From: Prevotellaceae bacterium
Lineage (GTDB): Bacteria; Bacteroidota; Bacteroidia; Bacteroidales; UBA932
Direction: 5' to 3'
Assembly (NCBI GenBank): GCA_031290755.1
Contig: JAITMY010000042.1
Coordinates: forward strand, 1 to 10,940
Length of the DNA: 10,940 nucleotides
The notes beneath the pieces are model-generated. The model saw only the letters and a program-made list of their open reading frames with translations, searched no databases and was not told the DNA's origin. How positions within the stretch are numbered: position 1 is the first letter of the stretch; every line of letters begins with the position of its first letter. The translations under genes were made by a program, and so were the position numbers. Below are positions 1-4,918 of this stretch, piece by piece.

Positions 1-577
1 CCTCAGCGCCGCCCTCGATAATTATCTCGCCGCCGTTTTCGCCGCCCGCTACGCCCACGTTGGCCTCCGCCCCGCCGCCGATGCCCGCGCCGGTGCCGCT
101 GCCTACGGCGGTGAGCGCCCCGTCGCCCGCAATGGTGAGGCTACAGTAGTTGTCCGCCGCGTACGAGGGCACGCGCAGGGCTGTCAGGTTGCCGCTTGGC
201 GGCGCAAGGGTGCTGCTGCCGCGCAGGGTCAGCGCCGCGCGGGCTTTGCCGGTGAGGCTCAGCGGCTCGTAGGCGGTGCCGTTGCCGGTGATGGTGGCGC
301 CCCGCAGCTGGAGCTGCAGAGGCGCGTCGGCGGCCACGTTGCCGCCGTCAACGCGCACGGCGCGGTTGGTGAACGTGCCGGCCAGCGCCACCGTGTCGGT
401 GGCCAGCAGCAGCCCCACGGCGTTTTTGCCGCCCGCGCCGCCCACGTCAAAGGTCGTGGCGCTCGTTACGGTGAGCGTTATCACCGGGTCGGTAACGTCC
501 GACGGCGTAACCGTAACCGTGGCTGCGTGGCCGCTCAGGCTGGCCGCTGCAAGCAAAGCAAAGATCGTGCGTTTCAT
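1..577 (-). CDS. Secreted Gly-rich surface protein, N-terminal part (C-terminus outside window)
   Basis: The frame is open from ATG at 577 to the window edge, giving 192 codons with no stop. The product starts with a signal peptide (MKRTIFALLAAASLSGHA, cleavage near residue 18-19). A Thr/Val-rich beta-type region follows, with motifs such as GATITGNGTAYEPLSLTG and LTALRVPSYAADNYCSLTI. A Gly-rich stretch then reads GAGIGGGAEANVGVAGG and GGEIIIEGG. This pattern of short beta strands and IGGG/GGEIIIEGG turns is typical of large Bacteroidetes surface proteins with repeated carbohydrate-binding-like or beta-helix modules, so I infer an exported, surface-associated protein. The rest of the domains and any C-terminal sorting signal are out of view. 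The start at 577 is chosen because the signal peptide begins there; no Shine-Dalgarno is visible, as is normal in this phylum. Its upstream region carries a G15 tract, suggesting variable expression. The function and ligand are unknown. Confidence 0.72.
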   Translation of the reverse strand, partial: MKRTIFALLAAASLSGHAATVTVTPSDVTDPVITLTVTSATTFDVGGAGGKNAVGLLLATDTVALAGTFTNRAVRVDGGNVAADAPLQLQLRGATITGNGTAYEPLSLTGKARAALTLRGSSTLAPPSGNLTALRVPSYAADNYCSLTIAGDGALTAVGSGTGAGIGGGAEANVGVAGGENGGEIIIEGGAE

Positions 578-645
578 AGGTATGGTGCATTAAAGTAGCA
601 TTTTTCAACTAAAAGGCTTGCTAAGGTAGGGGTAATAAGGAAGCG

Positions 646-664
646 TTGTTATTTTTTTTAACAA
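646..664. repeat. AT-rich inverted repeat upstream of the surface-protein gene
   Basis: TTGTTA (646-651) and TAACAA (659-664) are perfect inverted arms around a 7-base T loop. The right arm overlaps the left copy of the direct repeat next to the C tract. It could be an operator half-site pair or simply AT-rich sequence; there is no GC stem, so it is not a convincing terminator. Confidence 0.35.
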
Positions 665-702
665 TATTTACCCCCCCCCCCCCCCGTATTTAACAGTATT
701 TG
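657..702. repeat. Direct repeat TTTAACARTATTTR flanking the C15 tract
   Basis: TTTAACAATATTTA (657-670) and TTTAACAGTATTTG (689-702) match at 12 of 14 positions. They lie 32 bp apart, close to three helical turns, with the C15 tract filling most of the gap. On the minus strand, the coding strand of the surface-protein gene, they read as AAATAYTGTTAAA. Two equal sites whose helical phasing depends on tract length would suit a regulator-binding pair, but no regulator is identified. Confidence 0.55.
671..685. repeat. C15 homopolymer tract (G15 on the surface-protein strand)
   Basis: Fifteen consecutive C residues lie about 94-108 bp upstream of the start codon at 577. G/C homopolymers of this length slip during replication and are classic contingency repeats. 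This one is intergenic, so it would alter promoter activity or binding-site spacing and not the reading frame. A weak -7-like box, TACCTTAG on the minus strand (628 to 621), lies about 43 bp downstream of the tract. No matching -33 TTG is visible at the expected distance, so the promoter position is uncertain. Confidence 0.85.
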
Positions 703-724
703 GTTGCTTTATGTTGGGAGAAGA

Positions 725-757
725 GGGGAAAAAGGGGTAAATTATGGGGGAGGGGGG
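725..757 (+). other. Four-run G-rich stretch, possible G-quadruplex
   Basis: Runs of G4 (725-728), G4 (734-737), G5 (746-750) and G6 (752-757) are separated by loops of 5, 8 and 1 bases. The pattern fits an intramolecular G-quadruplex on the plus strand, which is the template strand for the leftward surface gene. It lies between the stop of hepT and the G15 tract. Structure is inferred from sequence pattern only. Confidence 0.4.
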
Positions 758-787
758 AGTTCGCAATAAAAATTATGCTAACAGCGC

Positions 788-1144
788 TCACCTTCGGGCG
801 GGGGTACCTGCCTGTATTGCCCGAATTTGTTCTTGCTGCTGCGGCAGGCTTTCTACTATAGTCTGCCAAACAATGGCATCATCGGCTTCGTAGTAGTCGT
901 GCACCAGCACGTGGCGCATGCCAATTATTTTTGGCCATTCCACTGCGGAGTGCGTATCCCTGTATGCTTTGGTGAGCAGGTTGGCCGCCTCGCCAATCAG
1001 CGTGAGGTTGCGGTACACGGCGTGCTTCAACATTTTGTTGCCGCAAAAGCCGCTGAAGGATGCGCCTGCGGTAAACTCCAAAATATCGCTAATGGCCTCT
1101 GCAATGTGCTGCAAGCGTTCGCTGTCACGTAGCTGTTCTCTCAT
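788..1144 (-). CDS. hepT: HepT-like HEPN ribonuclease toxin (DUF86)
   Basis: This 118-residue all-alpha protein matches the HepT/DUF86 family. The diagnostic HEPN motif is RHVLVHDY at residues 77-84, giving R77-x4-H82-x-Y84, preceded by the usual WPKIIGM stretch and followed by an I-V-W-x-T-I-V-E-S-L-P segment. In characterised pairs R and H form the RNase active site of a dimer that cleaves RNA, and the Tyr is the residue AMPylated by the partner nucleotidyltransferase to silence the toxin. The catalytic residues look intact. The start at 1144 lies inside the end of the upstream nucleotidyltransferase gene (20-bp overlap), so the two are co-translated. The length is at the short end for the family but typical of the compact DUF86 proteins paired with ~100-residue MNT proteins. 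The toxic activity is inferred from family membership. Confidence 0.9.
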   Translation of the reverse strand: MREQLRDSERLQHIAEAISDILEFTAGASFSGFCGNKMLKHAVYRNLTLIGEAANLLTKAYRDTHSAVEWPKIIGMRHVLVHDYYEADDAIVWQTIVESLPQQQEQIRAIQAGTPARR

Positions 1145-1424
1145 AAATCAAAATTTTATCGCGGTCTGCGGTTTCGCGGGCAAAGGGTTTGAGCATCGTG
1201 TCCTGCACCAAATCCACGCTGCGGCCTGTGGTTTGCTCCAGCTCGTAAACGATGCCACCGTAGTCCAGCAGGGTAATTTTGGCATTCCGCTCAAACTGCA
1301 CCAAGATGTCAATGTCGCTGCCCGCCGCTTCCTGCCGGCGGGCAAACGAGCCAAACAGCCACGCCCGCAGCACAGGGGCGTGGGCCAATGTAGCTTGTAT
1401 TTTGTGCAACAGCGTAGTGTCCAT
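1125..1424 (-). CDS. mntA: MntA-like minimal nucleotidyltransferase antitoxin
   Basis: This 99-residue protein has the MNT signature GSFARRQEAAGSDIDIL at residues 25-41, an exact GSx10DxD (D37, D39). The third acidic residue, D71, is in SVDLV. In HepT/MntA (type VII) toxin-antitoxin pairs this enzyme transfers AMP from ATP to the HEPN toxin's tyrosine. The start at 1424 (MDTTLL) is preferred to the in-frame codon at 1472 because a strong purine-rich site, GGAGGAG (1440-1434), sits 9 bases upstream and a good -7 promoter box lies just beyond it. The upstream codons would run through both. The gene comes first in the pair, and its end overlaps hepT. Both genes look less GC-rich than the neighbouring receptor and SusCD genes, compatible with horizontal acquisition, though I judged this by eye. 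It could also be called a 'nucleotidyltransferase domain protein' of HI0073 type. Confidence 0.88.
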   Translation of the reverse strand: MDTTLLHKIQATLAHAPVLRAWLFGSFARRQEAAGSDIDILVQFERNAKITLLDYGGIVYELEQTTGRSVDLVQDTMLKPFARETADRDKILIYERTAT

Positions 1425-1433
1425 AATGTATCT

Positions 1434-1450
1434 CTCCTCCGGCAAAGATA
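1434..1450 (-). promoter_or_regulatory. Promoter -7 box and Shine-Dalgarno of the mntA-hepT pair
   Basis: On the minus strand TATCTTTG (1450-1443) exactly matches the Bacteroidetes -7 consensus TAnnTTTG. GGAGGAG follows at 1440-1434, nine bases before ATG 1424. A TTG for the -33 element is present only about 30 bases upstream, farther than the usual ~19, so the -33 is not assigned. A strong Shine-Dalgarno is uncommon in this phylum. The leader would be very short, about 15-20 nt. Confidence 0.6.
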
Positions 1451-1539
1451 CTAATTTTTCTCTTTCTATCACCCCTCGCGCAAAAAAGGGCTACATTTTG
1501 TATCGCCGCTTCATCGGGCCTTCTTCTTTCGCCGGCGCT

Positions 1540-1562
1540 CCCCCCTTTGCCGGTCTGGGGGG
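1540..1562. other. GC-rich hairpin just downstream of the OmpA remnant
   Basis: CCCCCC (1540-1545) pairs with GGGGGG (1557-1562) around an 11-base loop. An overlapping palindrome, GGGGTACCCC, spans 1559-1568. It lies immediately 3' of the OmpA remnant on the minus strand, where a terminator would be expected, but no U-rich tail follows in either direction. The rest of 1484-1567 shows nothing recognisable. Confidence 0.3.
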
Positions 1563-1567
1563 TACCC

Positions 1568-1696
1568 CTACTTGCTGAGTATTTTGACTTCGATTCTTCT
1601 ATTTTTTTCTCTGGCGGCGGCGCCGGATCCCTTGGAGATAGGCTTGGTGTGTCCGTAGCCGACGGCCTCGAGCCTGTCTGCGGCGACCCCCGTTGA
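1568..1696 (-). pseudogene. C-terminal remnant of an OmpA-family protein
   Basis: Read on the minus strand, the frame ending in TAG at 1570-1568 encodes 42 residues. They begin STGVAADRLEAVGYGHTKPI and end REKNRRIEVKILSK. This is the last part of an OmpA-like (peptidoglycan-binding) domain: the G-V-A-x-x-R-L-x-x-x-G-Y-G-x-x-x-P-I segment followed by N-R-R-(I/V)-E-(I/V). The homology stops exactly where a strong hairpin begins at 1695. Upstream in frame come ERHCKCR-like nonsense and then a stop. There is no start codon and the N-terminal domain is absent, so this is the tail of a gene whose front was lost. An intact OmpA-family protein normally has at least about 100 residues in this domain. 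Confidence 0.75.
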
Positions 1697-1725
1697 GCGG
1701 CATTTGCAATGCCGCTCTTTTAATT
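1695..1725 (+). terminator. Strong hairpin with T tail (rho-independent terminator shape)
   Basis: GAGCGGCATT (1695-1704) and AATGCCGCTC (1708-1717) form a perfect 10-bp stem with loop TGC, followed by TTTTAATT on the plus strand. No plus-strand gene lies upstream in this spacer, so it has nothing obvious to terminate. It coincides with the broken end of the OmpA remnant and may have come in with the rearrangement. It would insulate the regulator promoter from any rightward read-through. Confidence 0.6.
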
Positions 1726-1745
1726 GCCACTAAAAAACATTAAAA

Positions 1746-1768
1746 TTATTGCAACTATGTTGCAATAA
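1746..1768. promoter_or_regulatory. Operator candidate 1: 10-3-10 palindrome over the -33 of the regulator promoter
   Basis: TTATTGCAAC (1746-1755) and GTTGCAATAA (1759-1768) are perfect inverted arms around TAT. The site covers the -33 TTG (1760-1762) of the promoter driving the Fur-family gene, so occupancy would block transcription. Its outer hexamer TTATTG/CAATAA is shared with the second palindrome. I infer autoregulation by the adjacent regulator. Confidence 0.68.
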
Positions 1769-1789
1769 CAAATTGTTATTGTACCTTTG
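1760..1789 (+). promoter_or_regulatory. Bacteroidetes-type promoter of the regulator-receptor operon
   Basis: TACCTTTG (1782-1789) is an exact TAnnTTTG -7 box, and TTG (1760-1762) stands 19 bases upstream as the -33 element. Transcription should start a few bases after 1790, leaving a short leader before ATG 1812. Both palindromes overlap the -33 and the spacer. Confidence 0.75.
1763..1781. promoter_or_regulatory. Operator candidate 2: 9-1-9 palindrome in the promoter spacer
   Basis: CAATAACAA (1763-1771), a central A, then TTGTTATTG (1773-1781) make a perfect 19-bp palindrome. It ends at the base before the -7 box. The 9-1-9 geometry is that of Fur/Zur/PerR-type boxes. Its left hexamer CAATAA is also the right half-site of palindrome 1, so two dimers would overlap or compete. 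Confidence 0.7.
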
Positions 1790-1811
1790 TCGCATTAACA
1801 TTCTTGCTCGT

Positions 1812-2243
1812 ATGGAAAAATTGAAGCGAAACACCAAAGCTAAGCAGCTTATTATGAGCGTGTTGGCAAATTCGCCCTCGGCGCTGTGCTACGACGATTT
1901 TGAGCGGCGCATACCGGCGCGGATGGACAAGGCTACCGTTTACCGCATCCTGCAAGGCTTTTGCGACGACGGCGTTGTCCACAAAATTTCGGGCGAAAAC
2001 GGAAAAACTTACTACGCCCTGTGCCACCACTGCTCCAGCGAGCGGCACAACGATAGCCACCTGCACTTTCGCTGCGTGCGCTGCGCAACCATTTTGTGCA
2101 TGGACGAGCCGATTTCCATTTCCCCGCTCCCGTCGGGCTACACCATGCTGGAGGCTTCCTGCCTGGTGTCGGGCTACTGCCCCGACTGCCTGCCCCTACG
2201 GGATGAAAAACATTTGCAACCCACTAAAACGACAACAACATGA
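1812..2243 (+). CDS. Fur-family metal-responsive transcriptional regulator, probably Zur-like
   Basis: This 143-residue protein has the Fur fold. An N-terminal winged helix contains the recognition stretch DKATVYRILQGFCDDGVVHKI (residues 39-59). A C-terminal metal/dimerisation half follows with two structural-zinc CxxC pairs, C88/C91 and C123/C126. The region between carries H79, H83, H85 and C96, candidate ligands of the sensory site. The start at 1812 (MEKLKRN) is preferred over the in-frame TTG at 1749 because the operator and the -7 box occupy 1746-1789. The stop overlaps the next start (ATGA at 2240-2243), so it is coupled to the TonB receptor. Overlapping palindromes on its promoter point to autorepression. 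Known relatives bind Zn, Fe, Mn or sense peroxide. The Cys/His-rich C-terminal half and receptor partner favour Zn (or Fe), but the metal cannot be read from sequence alone. Confidence 0.88.
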   Translation: MEKLKRNTKAKQLIMSVLANSPSALCYDDFERRIPARMDKATVYRILQGFCDDGVVHKISGENGKTYYALCHHCSSERHNDSHLHFRCVRCATILCMDEPISISPLPSGYTMLEASCLVSGYCPDCLPLRDEKHLQPTKTTTT

Positions 2244-4306
2244 ACGCTACCACGCTCAAGCCTACCTTCTTTTTGCTGCTGCTCGCGCTGCCTGCGGCGG
2301 CTTTTTCGCAGGGCGAACCCCACCAGCCTTTGCTGCACTTGCAGGAGGTGGTGGTGTCGGGCAACGCAGCCCGGCTACAGGACGAAAACGTGATGAGCGT
2401 GGTGCGCCTGAACCTCGCCGGCAGCGCGGAAATGCGGGGCTTGTCGCTGGCGCAGAAGCTGGCGGGGGTGGCGGGGGTCAGCAGCCTCAGCACCGGCGCG
2501 GGCATCGGCAAGCCGGTTATCCGCGGGATGAGCGGCAACCGCATCGCCGTTTTTTCGCAGGGCGTGCGCGTCGAAAATCAGCAGTGGGGCGACGAGCACG
2601 GCCTGGGGCTTGACGAAAATGGCTACGGGCAGGTGGAAATCATCAAAGGCCCGGCCTCGCTCCTCTACGGCAGCGACGCGCTGGGCGGCGTGCTCTACTT
2701 TGCCGACGAGCGCTACGCGGGGGACAGCAGCCTTGAGGCGGCGCTACGCTCGGAGTACCACGCGGGCACCCGCGGCTGGCGCAACACCGGCAGCCTCAAG
2801 CTGTCGAAAAATCGCTGGCACGGCAGCGTTTTTGGCGGCTACACCACGCACGAGGACTACGCCGACGGTCGCGCCGCCGCGGTGCCCAACAGCCGCTTCC
2901 GCACCGGCGACCTCAAGGCGGCACTGGGCTACACAGGCCGCCGCTGGCGCTCCTCGCTGAGGTATAGCGTGCTGCGCGAGCAGTACGGGCTGACGGAAAT
3001 CGGCGACGAGGAGGAGGCCGCCGCCCCCCTCGCGCCTGCCCGCGAGCGCAAGCCTGCCTTGCCCTATCAGGATTTGGCCACGCACATTGTCAGCTCCGAA
3101 AACACCTACTTTTTCGGCAGCGGCGCTAAGCTGAAGGCCACCGTGGGCTACGTGTTCAACCGCCGCAAAGAGTTTGAGGAGGAGGAAGCCGAAGCGGGCG
3201 GGGGCGGGGAGGCCGCGCTGGATATGGATTTGGCCACGCTGTCCTACGACCTCAAGTGGTTTTCGCCCACGCTGGGCAGCCGCTGGGCGCTCACGGCGGG
3301 CACGCAGGGGATGCACCAAAGCAACGCCAACAAAGGCGAGGAGCGCCTCATCCCCAACGCCACCACCGCCGACCTTGGCCTGTTTGCCGTGGCGGACTGC
3401 TACTTCTCCAAAACAGCTTACTGGCAGCTGGGGCTGCGCGCCGACGGTCGCCACGTCAGCGGTGCACCGCACGGGCAGGAGGGCGAGGAGGGGTACTTCC
3501 CGCAGCTCTCCAAAACCTACGCGGCGTTCAACTTCTCCACGGGCGTTTACCTGCCGCTGGCAGAGCGGTTTTCGCTACGCGCCAGCCTCGCCTCGGGCTA
3601 CCGCGCCCCCAACATGTTCGAGCTGCTGAGCAACGGCGTCCACGAGGGCACCAACCGCTACGAAATCGGCAACCCCAACCTGCAAACGGAAAATAGCTAT
3701 CAGGCGGACATTCAGCTCGGCTACAAGAACAGCCACTTAGAAGTGTTTGCCAACCCCTACTACAGCTACGTGCTGCGCTACGTGCACCTGCAACCCGACG
3801 GCGCGGCTGTAGCGGGCGCCCCCGTGTACCGCTACGCGCAGGCCGACGCCTACCTGTACGGCGGCGAGGTGGGCTTCCACCTGCACCCGCATCCGCTGGA
3901 CTGGCTGCACGCGGAAGGCTCGTACTGCAACACCTTTGGGCAAAGCCGCAGCCTCGGCCACCTGCCGCTGATGCCGTCGCAGAAAATAAGCGCCACCCTG
4001 CGGGCCAGCGTGGCGGGCAAAAAAATGGTCAAAAGCTTTTCCATCTACCTGCAAGAGCAGTACTCCTTTGCCCAAACGTGCACCGCCGCGCACGAAGCGC
4101 CCACGCCGGCGTACAGCTTAGTCAACGCCGGCGCAGCGCTGGAGCTTGGGTTTGGCCGGCAAAAAATCCTGCTCAACGTGGCGGTCAACAACATTTTCAG
4201 CGAGGCGTACTACGACCACCTGTCGCGCTACAAGCAGGGCGGCATCTACGAGCAGGGGCGCAACCTGAACGTTCGGTTGAGCATTCCATTTTTTCATGCG
4301 ATATAG
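2240..4306 (+). CDS. TonB-dependent outer-membrane receptor, probable metal uptake (ZnuD-like)
   Basis: This 688-residue receptor has a signal peptide (residues 1-23, ending AAAFS). A TonB box, LHLQEVVVSG, lies near 32-41 and the plug at about 45-155 (KPVIRGMSGNRIAVFSQGVR, then VEIIKGPASLLYGSDALGG). A 22-strand-type barrel fills the rest, including the conserved SLASGYRAPNMFEL and EIGNPNL segments. The end is NLNVRLSIPF plus four residues (FHAI), whereas such barrels usually end at the aromatic residue. It lacks the carboxypeptidase-like N-terminal extension of SusC proteins, so it is a classical micronutrient receptor. Two acidic insertions (around residues 254-262 and 310-328) may lie in surface loops and attract cations. 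It is coupled by ATGA to a Fur-family gene with a palindromic operator, which argues for metal or metal-chelate import through TonB-ExbBD. Zinc is my first guess and iron/heme the alternative; no heme-binding signature stands out. Confidence 0.88.
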   Translation: MNATTLKPTFFLLLLALPAAAFSQGEPHQPLLHLQEVVVSGNAARLQDENVMSVVRLNLAGSAEMRGLSLAQKLAGVAGVSSLSTGAGIGKPVIRGMSGNRIAVFSQGVRVENQQWGDEHGLGLDENGYGQVEIIKGPASLLYGSDALGGVLYFADERYAGDSSLEAALRSEYHAGTRGWRNTGSLKLSKNRWHGSVFGGYTTHEDYADGRAAAVPNSRFRTGDLKAALGYTGRRWRSSLRYSVLREQYGLTEIGDEEEAAAPLAPARERKPALPYQDLATHIVSSENTYFFGSGAKLKATVGYVFNRRKEFEEEEAEAGGGGEAALDMDLATLSYDLKWFSPTLGSRWALTAGTQGMHQSNANKGEERLIPNATTADLGLFAVADCYFSKTAYWQLGLRADGRHVSGAPHGQEGEEGYFPQLSKTYAAFNFSTGVYLPLAERFSLRASLASGYRAPNMFELLSNGVHEGTNRYEIGNPNLQTENSYQADIQLGYKNSHLEVFANPYYSYVLRYVHLQPDGAAVAGAPVYRYAQADAYLYGGEVGFHLHPHPLDWLHAEGSYCNTFGQSRSLGHLPLMPSQKISATLRASVAGKKMVKSFSIYLQEQYSFAQTCTAAHEAPTPAYSLVNAGAALELGFGRQKILLNVAVNNIFSEAYYDHLSRYKQGGIYEQGRNLNVRLSIPFFHAI

Positions 4307-4310
4307 GCAG

Positions 4311-4343
4311 CAAAACAAAAAGCGGCGCTCATTTGCGCCGCTT
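4311..4343 (-). terminator. Intrinsic terminator between convergent operons
   Basis: AAGCGGCGC (4320-4328) and GCGCCGCTT (4335-4343) form a perfect 9-bp stem with a 6-base loop. On the minus strand it is followed by TTTGTTTTGC, the right tail for ending the susCD-lipoprotein transcript, whose stop is at 4351-4349. The plus-strand side has only a weak T content (ACTTGTC), so it may stop the receptor transcript less efficiently. Confidence 0.82.
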
Positions 4344-4348
4344 ACTTG

Positions 4349-4888
4349 TCAAAAGTTCAGCACGGTTTCATCCTCAGGCCACATGGTGCGGCGGTAGCCT
4401 TCAAGCAGGTAGGTTTTGCCCGGCTTGTGCATCGAGGTGAGCTTGAACGAAATCTTGTCGGCCTTTGCCTGAGAGGGCATTGTCAGCGCATCCCGCGTTA
4501 CCTTTCCTTCGGAAATGGAGAAGGATGTGTTGGCGAGGGCAGCGGTGCCGGCAAGGTTCTCCACGTCGGCGCCGCTGAACGACAGGCCTGCAACGTCGCA
4601 GCTTACCTTGCCCCGCACGGCGCCCAGAGCGCCCACCCCACCGGCCATGCTGGAGGTGGTGCGAATCCACATCTGGGTAGCCACGTTGTCGGCGGTGTTG
4701 TAGGTGGCAAACGTGTACATTGTTTTTGTTACCAAGGTGTCCACGTCGGCATCAGTAACCCGTATTCGCCACTCGCCCGACAGGGGGAAAATGGGGGAGT
4801 ACTCAATCTCTGTTTCCGAATAGTTTTCGCAACCATTCAGGGCGGCTGCCGCCGCAAGCATCAGCAGGATATTTTTTATCGTTTTCAT
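4349..4888 (-). CDS. Lipid_bd-type lipoprotein of a SusCD operon
   Basis: This 179-residue protein begins with a lipoprotein signal peptide, lipobox ALNGC with the lipidated Cys at residue 20. The body is beta-rich: SGEWRIRVTDADVDT early, MWIRTTSS in the middle, and LEGYRRTMWPEDETVLNF at the end. The G-Y-R-R-T-x-x-x-E-D-E ending and W-x-V/I-R start resemble the small 'lipid-binding putative hydrolase' proteins (PF12888 type) commonly encoded right after SusC/SusD pairs. The protein is last in the operon, 30 bp after susD, and ends at a terminator. It is probably an outer-membrane lipoprotein helping the SusCD complex handle its ligand. The family name comes from structural resemblance; no hydrolase activity is supported by visible catalytic residues. 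Confidence 0.75.
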   Translation of the reverse strand: MKTIKNILLMLAAAAALNGCENYSETEIEYSPIFPLSGEWRIRVTDADVDTLVTKTMYTFATYNTADNVATQMWIRTTSSMAGGVGALGAVRGKVSCDVAGLSFSGADVENLAGTAALANTSFSISEGKVTRDALTMPSQAKADKISFKLTSMHKPGKTYLLEGYRRTMWPEDETVLNF

Positions 4889-4918
4889 AGTGTATTTCGT
4901 TTTTTGAGGTTTACTGTT

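Noticed and set aside
799..1566. GGGGTACC occurring near both ends of the mntA-hepT module (801-808 and 1559-1566), as if flanking repeats of an insertion
   Set aside because: The match is only 8-10 bases of G-rich sequence, is not at the exact gene ends, and can arise by chance in this region.
2744..3472. Long antisense frame (242 codons) inside the TonB receptor gene
   Set aside because: It is a shadow of a GC-rich coding strand. Its composition (Ala/Gly/Arg/Val) is unlike a real protein, while the receptor frame has full family motifs.
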